A stretch of 64,000 bases of DNA from Paralithodes platypus (Eukaryota; Arthropoda; Malacostraca; Decapoda; Lithodidae), in the NCBI GenBank assembly GCA_032716605.1, contig CM064502.1, positions 55,333,556 to 55,397,555 of the forward strand, given 5' to 3'. Position 1 is the first letter of the stretch. Each line of letters starts with the position of its first letter. The notes beneath the pieces are model-generated. The model was not told the origin of the DNA, did not search any database, and saw nothing but the letters and a program-made list of their open reading frames with translations. This document shows positions 10,546 through 20,955 of the stretch, piece after piece. A program made the translations under genes and the position numbers.

Positions 10546-12236
10546 GTAATACGTGGATAGAAACTAACCTAAAATGTACGCAATTACCAAAGCAGCACTG
10601 GATCGCGCAACTGTAAGGTCCCCCGAGTAAGGTAGGAGGGCAAAAAAAATCTATAAAGCAGAAATCCCGTAAAACAGGACTTGTCATTATGCAGACAAGA
10701 CCAGGGTGTCAAACGACGCTGTTTTTTTGAGTGATAACGCAAATTAACTTTTTGTATAATGATAACAGAAACTCCCCCAACCCTTTTCTTTTTTAAGAAA
10801 CAAAAAAGGTAAATTGACATAATTTTGGTCTCTAGGCCTATAGCCTATTTTCCATCTTGATTACTTTTAGATTGCAGGAAATACTGTTTTAGACACCTAA
10901 ATTCTCAAAAAAATCACGGGGGGGGGCATGCCCCCGGACCCCCCTAGAGCTCGCGCCTTCGCCGCTCCGTCGTGCTATAATGATAACAAAATAATAAACC
11001 ATAATGATAACACAATTCATATTTTGTGGATTGACACCCTGGACAAGACTCTGTGTTTTACCCTATATCTCCCTTATAATACATTTGCTACGGGAAGGAC
11101 ATATATAGGACTGAAGACTATTATATAATATACCTATAGGGCCAGGCTACACAAACATCGATGGGGCTTGTAACTGTCAAACCGTAAAATCTTACCTGAA
11201 TTTCAATTGGGTAACATTCAAGACAGCTAGAGCCGCCTTATTTACCAAGTTTCTTTATATTTTTTCCAAGGAATATAGGCCCTAGTGTTTAATTGTTGTG
11301 TTTCATGGTTTGAGTGGAGGATTTGATCATTTGCATTAACATACCATTATTCATTAATCTGAGGATACTCCGTCAAATGGCGCCATTTATTGGGTGAATC
11401 GCGCTTTTACAGTAGGTAAGGAAAATTGTGGGGAGGCCATGCACGCTTCCAAAATGTACAAATATTATATTAGATTAGATTAACCTAGCCTAACCTAACC
11501 CTAATATAATATAATATAATATCGTTGTTGTGAGTAACGTTCAAGCCATTTATTGGGTGAATCGCACTCACCGCATCTTTCAAAACAAAAAGAAGAGGAC
11601 CCAGGTCGAAGGATTCATTGGGTGCAATGCTTTATTTACGTTCGGGACTTCGTGTTATTTTTCGGTGTAATCGGGTTTTTTCAAGTGTCGATAACGAAAT
11701 TCCTCCATGCGGACTATAATGAGAAAAATATGGCGAGTCTATTGGTACCTATTTTCCCTAATAAATTATTTCTAATAGGGCTGCGAAAGAGGTTTTGAAT
11801 ATTATCTTCAATGGTGTGATAATATATTTGCCAAGAAAAATTAAATACAACATAAATAATATACGTGTTGATCATACTAAACGTATCTAAGCAAACCAGC
11901 TTGCTTCGTTCAAGATCGCTTGAGATTCGTTGCTTTGTTTACATCCGAATGTCCAAAGTCCATATCTAACAACTTTCAGCCAGCTGCCAATCGGTCCTTC
12001 TTAAACTGCTAAAGTCCTCTCATTTTAGCTAGAATCGTGCTGAAGGATTTAAGGCTTACCAAACTTTGTAATTCACCCCCTTATTATCAAGAATAAACTT
12101 ACTACATTAAAAAATAAACACCACAATAACATTCATATTTTACCTTTAATATACTGGAACCTGGCGTGTGAATCCCGTATACTATTTGTTAAAACAAATC
12201 CACTGTTCGTTTTCTCTTACTAAAAAAAATGGGGGA
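10546..12236. other. Non-coding span, no gene recognised
   Basis: The span contains a G/C-rich knot at 10918-10970 (G9 run, GCATGCCCCCGGACCCCCCT), short TATAA-rich repeats near 11500 and a GTCCAAAGTCC fragment at 11948. The open frames are short and compositionally unconvincing. Confidence 0.4.
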
Positions 12237-12445
12237 CTAGTCTATTCGCTGTAAGTAGGCGATAAATCATGACATAACCTTTGTTACTCAAAACACACTG
12301 TAGTAATGGAGCTCATTTTTCTACCATTTGGGAAAGGTCAGCCAGAGAATAGGTGTGGAAATTTACAGCCCATTAGCTCTAGCTCTTTTTGAGTTATAGA
12401 GGATAGAGGTCATGGTTTCTCGCCTACTTACAGCGAATAGACTAG
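12237..12445. mobile_element. MITE, TIR CTAGTCTATTCGCTGTAAGT, copy 1
   Basis: The ends are CTAGTCTATTCGCTGTAAGT and ACTTACAGCGAATAGACTAG, a perfect inverted repeat of at least 20 bp that continues to about 26 bp. The body is AT-rich and noncoding. A second copy of almost the same length lies at 60390-60599, and a diverged piece at about 30480-30655. Confidence 0.9.
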
Positions 12446-12608
12446 CACAAATACTGTACATATATTTTCCCCGAACGTCTTATCCGCGTTATCGCTTGTA
12501 TTATACGGTTTTTACCTCAGTAGGAATCTCATATGTAGGCCTATATATAGATATGCTAATGATGTAGTAGTATTGAAGAGTAACTTTTTTAATTTCTTTC
12601 ATTTCAGA

Positions 12609-12790
12609 TCTTGTGAGAATGTTATCCAGAGGTCATATTGAGACTTCCTGAGGCGATCGGGTCAACTGGGCCGCCGAAGTGGAGACCCTGGCAGCTCCTC
12701 GTTATCAGGATATAATAAAGCCACTCCAACAGCTTCCTCTCTCCAACTACAGTATACACTCTTCAGAAAAATAGGAAAAGTAGAAAATAG
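12609..12790 (+). other. Exon-like island (weak)
   Basis: A fair acceptor TTTCTTTCATTTCAG precedes a non-repetitive, relatively GC-rich stretch, with a possible donor AAATAG|GTACGAG at 12789 and an AATAAA at 12713. No long frame is open and no family is recognised. Confidence 0.2.
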
Positions 12791-12930
12791 GTACGAGGTG
12801 CCGTTGTAAAGGCTTATCCCTCAATACCTTCACCTGACCTGAGGGGGATTTTGACGCCACTCTACAAATCATAAATAACCCTTTCTGTACCGGCGACTTT
12901 TTTCACATAATTATATTATAGGTATATTAA

Positions 12931-13136
12931 CCCCTTCTGTACCGCAGCTTCTTTTTAATTTTCTTCTAGATATATTTAGACGATTTTGTGCAGTTTAAGA
13001 AGGATCTGTGGTGGTAAAATGGTTAAGTGAGATAGTTCGAAGCCTGTTAATTTGCTGGAGGCCCTTTATAAACTGACTAAAATCATCAAATAGTAGCCAG
13101 AATAAAGTAAACAAGACGTCGCCGGTACAGAAGGGG
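12931..13136. mobile_element. TTAA-flanked MITE, CCCCTTCTGTACCG family, copy a
   Basis: TTAA at 12927-12930 and at 13137-13140 flank a 206-bp element with ends CCCCTTCTGTACCG and CGGTACAGAAGGGG. The interior is itself palindromic: a TTAGACGATTTTGTGCAG arm pairs with a later AAATCATCAAATAGTAGCCA arm. It has no ORF. This is the reference copy for a family with more than a dozen members here. Confidence 0.88.
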
Positions 13137-13160
13137 TTAAGACGAATGTGTGCAGCTTAA

Positions 13161-13525
13161 GGGGAGGCAGACCGTTTGTTTGGTCTATTAATTCATTTGT
13201 TCATATATTTTTTTTAGTTTCCTCCCTAGACCTCCATCAAGCTTAGAAAAACACCCCCCTAGACCCCCCTTCAAGATACATTTGTACATTTTTCGGTAGA
13301 AAAATTTCCCGGCCGAAGGCCGGTTCCACTTAAAATTGCAGGCTCGCTATCGCTCGCCAGGAAATAATCGACACCTAAATGGCACGAAAGGTCTTAACAT
13401 TGACAACAAAATGGGGCGAAAGGTGTTCAAATCGCCAAACTAATGGGCCGAACGTCTTACAATCTCAAAACTAGTGGGGCTAAACATGAGGGAGAAGGGG
13501 ATCCAGAAAAACGGCCTGCCTCCCC
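13161..13525. mobile_element. TTAA-flanked MITE, GGGGAGGCAGACC family, copy 1
   Basis: The element lies exactly between TTAA at 13157-13160 and 13526-13529. Its ends are GGGGAGGCAGACCGTTTG and CGGCCTGCCTCCCC, inverted over about 22 bp. The 365-bp body carries characteristic blocks: TTTCGGTAGAAAAA, CCCGGCCGAAGGCCGG, GCTCGCTATCGCTCGCC and CTAAATGGCACGAAAGGTC. It has no coding capacity. Confidence 0.92.
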
Positions 13526-13657
13526 TTAATCTGGTTACCATTAGACAATTTTCTTTACTGTCTGGTCTATCTCTCGTCTACTAATAGCCATAATATAATG
13601 TATATTTCCCTTCGCTTGTGGTGATATTACTTTACATTTAGTATGCGTCTAAGTGTA

Positions 13658-13851
13658 CAGTCGTGCTAATAAGTCATTGCTCAGCTGTCATTACGTTTAA
13701 CTCGCTCTGTGCTGTATTAATGTCAGTCAGATGTTGAATAGGGTGGGTAAGTGTAGGAATATGTTTGTATATCTCACTCAAAAAGAAGAAATCATGTGTA
13801 AATATTGCCGATACCAATTATTGATCAAAACATCACTTATTAGCGCGACTG
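13658..13851. mobile_element. Tc1/mariner-type MITE, CAGTCGYGCTAATAAGT, copy 1
   Basis: TA dinucleotides flank CAGTCGTGCTAATAAGTCAT and its inverse ACTTATTAGCGCGACTG. TA duplication and CAGT ends are typical of Tc1/mariner. Related copies lie at 25798-26008 and 46454-46674. Confidence 0.85.
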
Positions 13852-13906
13852 TACAGTACATTAAATGTGTTCAGGATTTTGATTGCCTTTATACCTACCT
13901 CTATAA

Positions 13907-13931
13907 ATGTCTATCTATCTATCTATCTATA
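13907..13931. repeat. (ATCT)n microsatellite
   Basis: Six tandem TCTA units. Confidence 0.95.
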
Positions 13932-14039
13932 TGCTCAGGCCCAATCCCCATTTTTCCTATTTTTGTTATTATATTTTATTAAAATAAAATATATTTAGCA
14001 TTGATTATTATTTGTTTTAATTTGTTTTATCTTTGTTTT

Positions 14040-14180
14040 GGGTAACATTAGACGATTGTATGCAGTTTAGGAAGGATCTCGAGCAATCGGAGGGGTAAAA
14101 ATTACCTCAATTAACCCTTAAACGTCCTCAGATCCTTCCTAATCTTAATTAAATCGTCTAATAATAGCCAGAACATTATG
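14040..14180. mobile_element. CCCCTTCTGTACCG-family MITE fragment
   Basis: ATTAGACGATTGTATGCAG and its partner AAATCGTCTAATAATAGCC form the characteristic internal inverted arms; the outer ends are worn. Confidence 0.6.
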
Positions 14181-14234
14181 AATAAGTATGTCCTCGAACA
14201 CTGACAGAGCTAATTTATTTATCATTAATTTCAG

Positions 14235-14592
14235 ATGGTGTATTTGGCGGTAACAAGAATGACATCGACGTTTGGACTACAACACTCTTTCCTCAGCTGG
14301 ACAAAATCGCCTAGTGTTGGCCAGAGGAACAACAACAAGGGTTATTACACAGCACCGAAGGCCTCCGTCGAACTCTGCTATCACCCAGCCGCACCAAACC
14401 CTTCTCCTTCCAAGTCTCTCTCTTCCCTGACAACTCTTTCGCCTGATCCAGAACAACAAGCAAAGAACAGTAACAAGAGTGAGACGAGCGGCAATAAGCG
14501 TCCTGTCAGTCCCCGACGGATCAAAACTCATGAAAAATACAGATCATCGTATTGTTGTAATTCCCATTTAAATGTATATTGGTGGTAATAAA
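14235..14592 (+). other. Candidate terminal exon with poly(A) signal
   Basis: The acceptor TTTATCATTAATTTCAG ends at 14234. The following non-repetitive sequence is more GC-rich than its surroundings and ends in AATAAA at 14587-14592. Two readings compete: one phase gives a short tail DGVFGGNKNDIDVWTTTLF..DKIA then TAG, followed by 3' UTR; another is open for 117 codons, ending in a K/S-rich tail (GNKRPVSPRRIKTHEK). Neither matches a family I know. A minisatellite begins directly after the poly(A) signal. Confidence 0.35.
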
Positions 14593-14626
14593 CCCACTGT
14601 ATTCAAGATTATAAGGTTAATCACTA

Positions 14627-15119
14627 TCAATATACCTATATAACCCATCTCACAGCATGTTGCCCTTGAACAGCCCTCTGCGTAGCTCCTCCCCATCAAT
14701 ATACCTATATAACCCATCACACAGCATGTTGCCCTTGAACAGCCCTCTGCGTAGCCGACCCCCCCCCCCCCCATCAATATACCTATATAACCCATCACAC
14801 AGCATATTGCCCTTGAACAGCCCTCTGCGTAGCCCCCCCCCCCCCATCAATATACCTATATAACCCATCACACAGCATATTGCCCTTGAACAGCCCTCTG
14901 CGTAGCTCCTCCCCATCAATATACCTATATAACTCATCACACAGCATGTTGCCCTTGAACAGCCCTCTGCGTAGCCCCCCCCCCCCATCAATATGCCTAT
15001 ATAACCCATCACACAGCATGTTGCCCTTGAAAAGCCCTCTGCGTAGCCCCCCCCCCCCATCAATATACCTATATAACTCATCACACAGCATATTGCCCTT
15101 GAACAGCCCTCTGCGTAGC
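14627..15119. repeat. Minisatellite, 7 copies of a 68-78 bp unit with a variable C-tract
   Basis: Copies start at about 14627, 14695, 14773, 14846, 14915, 14987 and 15059. Each holds ATCAATATACCTATATAAC, CACACAGCATRTTGCCCTTG and CCCTCTGCGTAGC, then either CTCCTCCCC or a run of roughly 9-14 C. The unit is constant apart from the C-tract, which explains the length differences. Open frames through it are artefacts. Confidence 0.95.
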
Positions 15120-15283
15120 GTAGGGCTATTAAGATCTTTGGGTATAATATATTTTGAGAAATTTAACTATCTAACTGGTCTAAGATGGGTTTATTACGGC
15201 CAATATATCTTGTTAAGGGTAGGTTGTCATGGGCACTTTATCGACCCTTTACATACCCATATATTTTGTTATTATTATTATTA

Positions 15284-15381
15284 GTAACCCTTTTACTTCC
15301 ACACATCCTTCTTAAACTGCACAAAATTGTCTAAATGTAGCAACAACAAAAATTAAAAGACGTCCTCGGTACGGAAAGGGT
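15284..15381. mobile_element. CCCCTTCTGTACCG-family MITE, 3' half
   Basis: The CCTTCTTAAACTGCACAAAA arm and the end GTCCTCGGTACGGAAAGGGTTAA are present; the 5' half is missing. Confidence 0.6.
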
Positions 15382-15431
15382 TAATTGGGTAGTTAATTAT
15401 GGACACGTTAAATGCCCTTCCATACCCTTAA

Positions 15432-15637
15432 CCCTTTGAGTACCAGCGACGTGTGTTATCTTTTAATCTAGCTATAAGTAGACGATATTATGCAGCTTAG
15501 GAAGGATCTGTGGTAGTTTAAGGGGTTGATTGAGATAATATGAAGCCTTATTATTGCTAGAGGTACTTCCTAAGCTGAATAAAATTGCCTGATAGGTGCC
15601 AGAATTGGATGAAAAGGACGTCCCTGGTACTGAATGG
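15432..15637. mobile_element. TTAA-associated MITE, CCCTTTGAGTACCAGCGACG member
   Basis: TTAA at 15428-15431 precedes CCCTTTGAGTACCAGCGACG; the right end GTCCCTGGTACTGAATGGG precedes GTTAG. The internal arms AGTAGACGATATTATGCAGC and CTGAATAAAATTGCCTGAT pair. It is a diverged full-length copy, 206 bp, the same length as copy a. Confidence 0.75.
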
Positions 15638-15711
15638 GTTAGTGATATGAGAGTATACTTATTAGTGATGTACTGTATATAGTCATTTGTTTTAGGTAGG
15701 ATGGGACAATA

Positions 15712-15875
15712 TTAAGGGAGTGGGGTTTTTTCTGGACCCTCTTCTCCATCTTTAGCCCCATTGGTTTTGAGATTTTCAGACGTTCGCCCCATTAGTTTGG
15801 TGATATTAAGACCTTTCGCTCTAATTCTTTGTACATTTTAAGACCTTTCGTGCCGATTTTTAAGGGCTAGGTTTG
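15712..15875. mobile_element. GGGGAGGCAGACC-family MITE fragment
   Basis: ATTAAGGGAGTGGGGTTTTT is followed by the family blocks TTTAGCCCCATTGGTTTTGA and GACCTTTCGTGCC; the second half is missing. Confidence 0.7.
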
Positions 15876-16091
15876 GAAATATAACAAAAACGCCCAAGAA
15901 GTTATGAATTAATAAATAGAGCTAAATTATCCTTACAGATATTTTAATTAATTAATTAAATTTATAATATTAATTCAGTGTGTGTGATTTTGTGTTTTGT
16001 TTTGTTTTGCCGAGGTGTTGTGATGTCCATGTTCGGGCTCTGTCTCGGGTCGGCCACCCCCATAAAAAAAAAAAAATTGGGTAAATGCCAG

Positions 16092-16130
16092 AGTACATAC
16101 ATACATACATACATACATACATACATACAC
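16092..16130. repeat. (CATA)n microsatellite
   Basis: About nine tandem ACAT units. Confidence 0.97.
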
Positions 16131-17130
16131 ACAATTCAGTATACACAATCAAATTTTGTTTTAGGCTACCCTTCTTAACCTGAAATGCGTAATCGAATCT
16201 TGAAAGGGTTATTTGAAAGTAGACCTAAATTGAATGATCTTATTAATCCTAATGTTTACTGTATAATATATTATTGTAGGCCTATGTAAAGCAAAAATAT
16301 TATGTGATGTAGATATATATGTGTGGAAAAAGTGTGTTAGTAATTTCAGTAATATATAACTAATGAATCAACTTGTGTTTCAGATTCGTGTGTTTTGAAG
16401 CCGAGCCTGTGTTCATGGATAGGGTCTCTAGATTAACAGAGTACGTAGTCGTAGAAGTTCCGGCCGCCATCTTGATTCCATACTCACTTCCTGCCAAGCA
16501 CTCTTTTCAGTCAGGATACATTGATGGATAGGAATAGAGAAATAAGTATCAATGTTAATAGAATAAACATCATATGCTCAATAATGAAGCTTATAAATAA
16601 TGGCGAGGTATATTATACGGCGTGAGTTGGAGTCAAGATGGTGGTCGAATGTCAAGTTGTGAACTATGTTAATATATGCTACCCTAGTTTTGGTGGGCGG
16701 GGCAAGGCGAAAGGGTAATTATGCAACTGTAATTTAATTATACAAGGCACAGTGTTTAATAAGGCCATTAACAACATCACTAATATGCTTTTAATATACA
16801 ATAGTATATTGCTAAGTAGGTCAATTAGGCAATAGTTTGAAATGGGATTGATAATTACTGGTTTTTATTGTATAATTGGCAACTCTTCTACAGTACATAG
16901 CAACTATGAAGAACATGGCGAGGGTAGTCTGCCTGTAGTAAATGGAAATAGTCTACGGAAAATGTACTCCTATTTTCACCTATTACTATTACTACTAAAA
17001 GTTATCATTTACGGGCATATACTAGATGATTTTATTCGGCTTCGGAAAGACCCGCTTAAGATCTACAGGCCCTTCCTAAGCTGAATAATATTGCCCAATG
17101 AAAGCCAAAATGTAATAAAAATAATGGGGT
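16131..17130. other. Non-coding span, one weak splice acceptor
   Basis: AACTTGTGTTTCAG at 16369-16382 could be an acceptor, but the downstream sequence gives only short frames. The last part (17025-17100) contains CCCB-type MITE arm sequence (CCTTCCTAAGCTGAATAATA). Nothing else is recognised. Confidence 0.35.
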
Positions 17131-17224
17131 TTCTATTCTTAACCCTTTTTAGTTTAGGCGACATCTTTTGTTATCATAGTTACATTTAGAGGATTTTATG
17201 AAGCTTAGGAAGGACCTGTGAGAA

Positions 17225-17395
17225 TTAACCCTTGCTGTACCGATGACGTTTTTTTTTTTAATTTGATGTCGGCTACAGTTAGACGATTTTATGAAGCCTA
17301 GGAAGGATCTGGGGGTGGTTAAAAGGGTTAATTGAGATCATGTGTAGCATTTTAATTGAGGTCCTTCCTAAGCTGAATACAATCGTCTAATTAGG
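17225..17395. mobile_element. CCCCTTCTGTACCG-family MITE, partial, with adjacent half copy
   Basis: TTAACCCTTGCTGTACCGATG opens a copy with arms TTAGACGATTTTATGAAGCC and CTGAATACAATCGTCTAAT. A truncated relative lies at 17140-17222. Confidence 0.7.
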
Positions 17396-17619
17396 TGCTT
17401 TGTTTATATATTTAGTTAATTTATTTGATGTAGCTTTGTAGGCCTATATATCCATTATTAATTTTAGCATAATTAAAAACAATTGTCATATATTTTATTA
17501 CATTCGTGTATGATGTATTTATGCATATGAATAAAGATGAATTTATTACAACCTATTTCCCTAACCTTAACCATTCAGTAGTGTAGACACAGGCAACTAG
17601 TGCTTGGTAATACAATATA

Positions 17620-17935
17620 TTAAAGGGCAGGAAGGGTTTTTTCTTAAATCCCTTCTTCCTCATGTTTAGCCCCATTAATTTTGAGATTACAAAACGTTCG
17701 CCCCATTAGTTTGGCGATTTTAAGACCTTTCGCCCCATTCATTTGCCAATATTAAGACCTTTCGTGCCATTTAGGTGTCTATTTTTCTTGGCGAGCGATA
17801 GCTAGTCTATAATTTATGAGGGTTTCGGATGGTAGCTTACATTTCTCTACCGAAAAACGTAAAGAATAACATACGCTTTCAACTATGGGGGAGGCACTCG
17901 CTATAGGTAGTTCTGCCTTTTGTCTCCCTCAATCA
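17620..17935. mobile_element. GGGGAGGCAGACC-family MITE, diverged copy
   Basis: Family blocks CCTCATGTTTAGCCCCATTA, CGCCCCATTAGTTTGGCGAT, TTCGTGCCATTTAGGTGTC and TTTCTCTACCGAAAAA occur in order. Confidence 0.8.
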
Positions 17936-18119
17936 CATAGAAAAAAAAATACAATGATATGTAAACAATAAAAGTATAATTTTGTCAATATATTTAATTT
18001 ATGGTTAGTGTACATTGAAACTGAGAACAGTTTGTTTAATATGGTATACCTATACATAGAAATTAATAAGCTAGTGTCCCCAAAATGGCGACCGGATGAG
18101 AAGTTGTCCGATTTCTCCC

Positions 18120-18175
18120 GTCATCGAAGGGGGGGAGGGGGGGTGGGGATGAGAAGGGGGGGGGGGGATGGATGT
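18120..18175. repeat. G-rich tract
   Basis: Runs of 6-10 G interrupted by A or T (GGGGGGAGGGGGGGTGGGGA and following) give strong G-quadruplex potential. Confidence 0.85.
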
Positions 18176-18327
18176 CTCTCCTTGACAACTCGAGACAAGG
18201 GCTGAGTGGAGGCAGGTTCTAGAGCCCAAGGGAGGCAGGTTAGATCGCTGCTCGCTGTTAGGGCGATTCCTTCGTGGCCATCCCCTCGAGGATCTAGGCG
18301 CCTCGAGGGTTCTAATGTGTGGCAAAT

Positions 18328-18463
18328 TTTTTTTTTTTTTTTTTTTTTTTTAGGACACGAGAGCATTGATAAAGGTGCATAAAAATCTCGGGTACTTTAA
18401 GTCCACTTGGCATAGGAACTCTCTCTCTCTCTCTTTCTCTCTTTCTCTCTCTCTCTCTCTGTG
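18328..18463. repeat. Poly(T) run and (CT)n tract
   Basis: A 23-base T run lies at 18329-18351 and an interrupted CT tract at 18420-18461. Confidence 0.97.
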
Positions 18464-18682
18464 AAGGAAATACGACGAGAACCATTAAATATTCACAAAA
18501 TATGTATGTTAGAATTGTCAAACTTATACCAAAAGATAGAGGATACAAATACGCATAATTTATATTAAGTAAATTTTATTCAGAAATGTATAGTTAGGGA
18601 GATATTGACGTTTTTGTGAGTGAAATTCTCGATCATCTGTCACCCAATAGTTGCCATCAACCACCAGCAATACAACCGAGGG

Positions 18683-18752
18683 TATATAAGCTCTCAATTT
18701 TCGCCTGAATCGATCATTTTGTTCTCGGTCGTCCAGCTTTAAGGAGGTAAGT
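18683..18752 (+). promoter_or_regulatory. Candidate TATA/Inr promoter, short first exon and splice donor
   Basis: TATATAAG at 18683-18690 is followed by an arthropod-type initiator TCATT with its A at 18716, giving a TATA start near -33. Thirty bases further AAGGAG|GTAAGT (GT at 18747-18748) is a near-consensus 5' splice site. Together they predict a 31-nt noncoding first exon. I cannot identify the downstream gene; candidate acceptors lie at 24864, 24949, 25248 and beyond. Confidence 0.4.
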
Positions 18753-19324
18753 CTCGTGTGCTCCCGTTTTCCCCCATTGTTTCTCCTGAAAATAGAATAA
18801 ATTAAAGTGTAATAGCTAAATAACGTGACTTATTTACCACCAGACCCGAATTTGTGGACAAGAGCTTGTCGTTTTCCCATTATACTTCATATGTTTGCAT
18901 TAAATAAGGCCAGAAATGTGATGGAAAAAGCCGGCAGGTTTGACGAACATTCTGGAAGCCGGCACTTGATTGTTCGCTCAGTTCTACCTCCTTAACCCTT
19001 TCAATAACACCATATGTCTCAATAGTACGGCGATCACTAGTAGATTTGATTCATTAAGGAAGAAATTGAGATCCAGATTATAAATTGATGGCATAAACTT
19101 AGGCTATATTCCCATGTGACTTTTCTAAACGGAATTGGGCTAAGTATGTTTTAACCTGAATATAATTTATATATTGATTAATTACCTATTAACCCACGAG
19201 TAATAGATGCCTTAATGAAAACATGGAGGATTTAGTTAGAATATGTGAATTGGATTTTGAAAACCTATGCAAACTAGCGAATCGAAGCCGGCTGACTGGA
19301 CGCCTCGTGGTTATTTATCATTAA

Positions 19325-19673
19325 GGGAAGAGGGTGGTTTTTATGAAACCCCTTCTCCCTCATGTTTAGCCCCATTGCTTTTGAGATACGTTCGCCCCAT
19401 TCGTTTGGAAATTTTAAGAACTTTCGTTTTTTTTTCAACATTAAGACTTTTCGTGCCATTTAGGTGTCAATTTCTTTCCTGGCGAGCGAGAGCAAGCCTG
19501 CAATTTAGGAGGAATCGGCCTTCGGTCTGGACATTTTTATACCGAAAAATGTACAAATAGATCTTGGAACTTGGAAGGGGGTATACTTTTAAGCTTGGAG
19601 GTCTAGCGAGGAAAATAAAACTTCAATGAATATAATTATAAATTAATAGACCAACAAAATGGCCACCGTCCCC
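19325..19673. mobile_element. TTAA-flanked MITE, GGGGAGGCAGACC family, copy at 19.3 kb
   Basis: TTAA at 19321-19324 and 19674-19677 flank GGGAAGAGGGTGGTTTTTAT and ATGGCCACCGTCCCC ends. The internal family blocks are in the opposite order to copy 1, so it is inverted relative to it. Confidence 0.88.
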
Positions 19674-19733
19674 TTAACCCTTTGAACATTATGACTCATT
19701 GTATCACCTGGCTATCATTAGACTATTTTATAA

Positions 19734-20111
19734 AGGGTCAATATACAGGAGGCGCTACAATATAGGTAGCAAAATTATAATTTTAGTTTTGGGTTCCTAT
19801 CATCATATGCTTCATTTCTATATACTTTTTATCCCCGGGGGAAAAAAAAAAATCTTGGGATTTTTAATTTATTTTCTTGAGATTTTTTGTTTTGGTCATT
19901 AACCTAACCAAAAAACCTAACCTAACCTAACCTAATAGCCCCCAAATACATTTAGGTTAGGTTAATAAAAAAATAAAATAAAAAACCAAAGATTTTTGTT
20001 TTTTTCCCGGGGATAAAAAGTATATAGAAATGAAGCAGATGATGATAGGAACCCAAAACTACCATTAGAATTTTGCTACCTATATTGTAGCGCCTCCTGT
20101 ATATTGACCTT
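19734..20111. mobile_element. Foldback element, about 100-bp inverted ends
   Basis: GGTCAATATACAGGAGGCGC at 19736-19755 returns as GCGCCTCCTGTATATTGACC at about 20091-20110. The inverted match continues through TACAATATAGGTAGCAAAAT and TTTTGGGTTCCTATCATCAT. The loop contains CCTAACCTAACC in both orientations. It splits a CCCCTTCTGTACCG-type MITE (halves at 19678-19733 and 20112-20240). Confidence 0.88.
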
Positions 20112-20242
20112 ATAGGGCTTGGTCATTTTAACTTTTATTCTGGCTACTGTTTGACTATTTTATTCAGTTTAAAAATGGCCTCCAGCAATTAACAGGCTTC
20201 CAATTATCTCGTTTAACGCTCTTTACTACCACATATCCTTCT

Positions 20243-20460
20243 GAAAGGGGGATGGTTAACTTTTTGGGCAATTTTTGCATGTATTAATTATTTTTCTAGT
20301 TTCCTCCCTAGACCCCCATCAAATTAAAAAAAAAACACTTCCATTAGATCCCCCTTCTAAATTATTTTTTACATTTTTCGGTAGAAAAATGTCCCGGCTG
20401 AAGGCCGGTTCTTCCAACATCACAGGCTCACTATCGTTCGCCAGTGAAAAATAGGGTAAT
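20243..20460. mobile_element. GGGGAGGCAGACC-family MITE, truncated
   Basis: GGGGGATGGTTAACTTTTTG, then TTTCCTCCCTAGACCCCCAT, TTTCGGTAGAAAAATG and GGCTCACTATCGTTCGCCAG. Confidence 0.8.
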
Positions 20461-20955
20461 ACTGATTTTTAGCACCAACAGTTGCCTCGTATATCTTTGT
20501 ATGCCCATTAGATCCGGTAGAGCATATACATCATTGATATATATGCCATTAAGAGCAGAAATGTATTATAAGGGAGATATTTAAGAAAACAAGATAAATA
20601 TTTAGCTATGGTCCCGTTAAAATATCCTAAAGTAACCTATCAAAAACTGTTCAGGGGACTGGTTAGAACTTGTAGGATGTTTAATTGAAGTGCGGAAATC
20701 AGTATTTACTGAGAAATAAGTCTTAAAATGGGCTATGGGTCCCCCAGGGTCCCTGCCCTCTCTTTCCCAGGTAATGTTATGTTATGTTATATTATATTAG
20801 GGTTAGGTTAGGTTAGGTTAATCTAATCTAATTTCACACAACCAAAATTACTGACTAAAATCGCTGTTGGTGCTAAAATTCAGGTTTACCGGAAAAAGGG
20901 TTACGTGAGGATAGTTGGAAACCTGTTGGTTGCTGGAGGTCCTTTTAAAACTGCA

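Noticed and set aside
14627..15119. CRISPR-like array (regular 70-bp spacing)
   Set aside because: The whole unit is repeated, with no unique spacers, in eukaryotic DNA; it is a minisatellite.
14568..15284. Overlapping frames on both strands over 14.6-15.3 kb
   Set aside because: All follow the 68-78 bp minisatellite and change phase with each C-tract; no independent coding signal.
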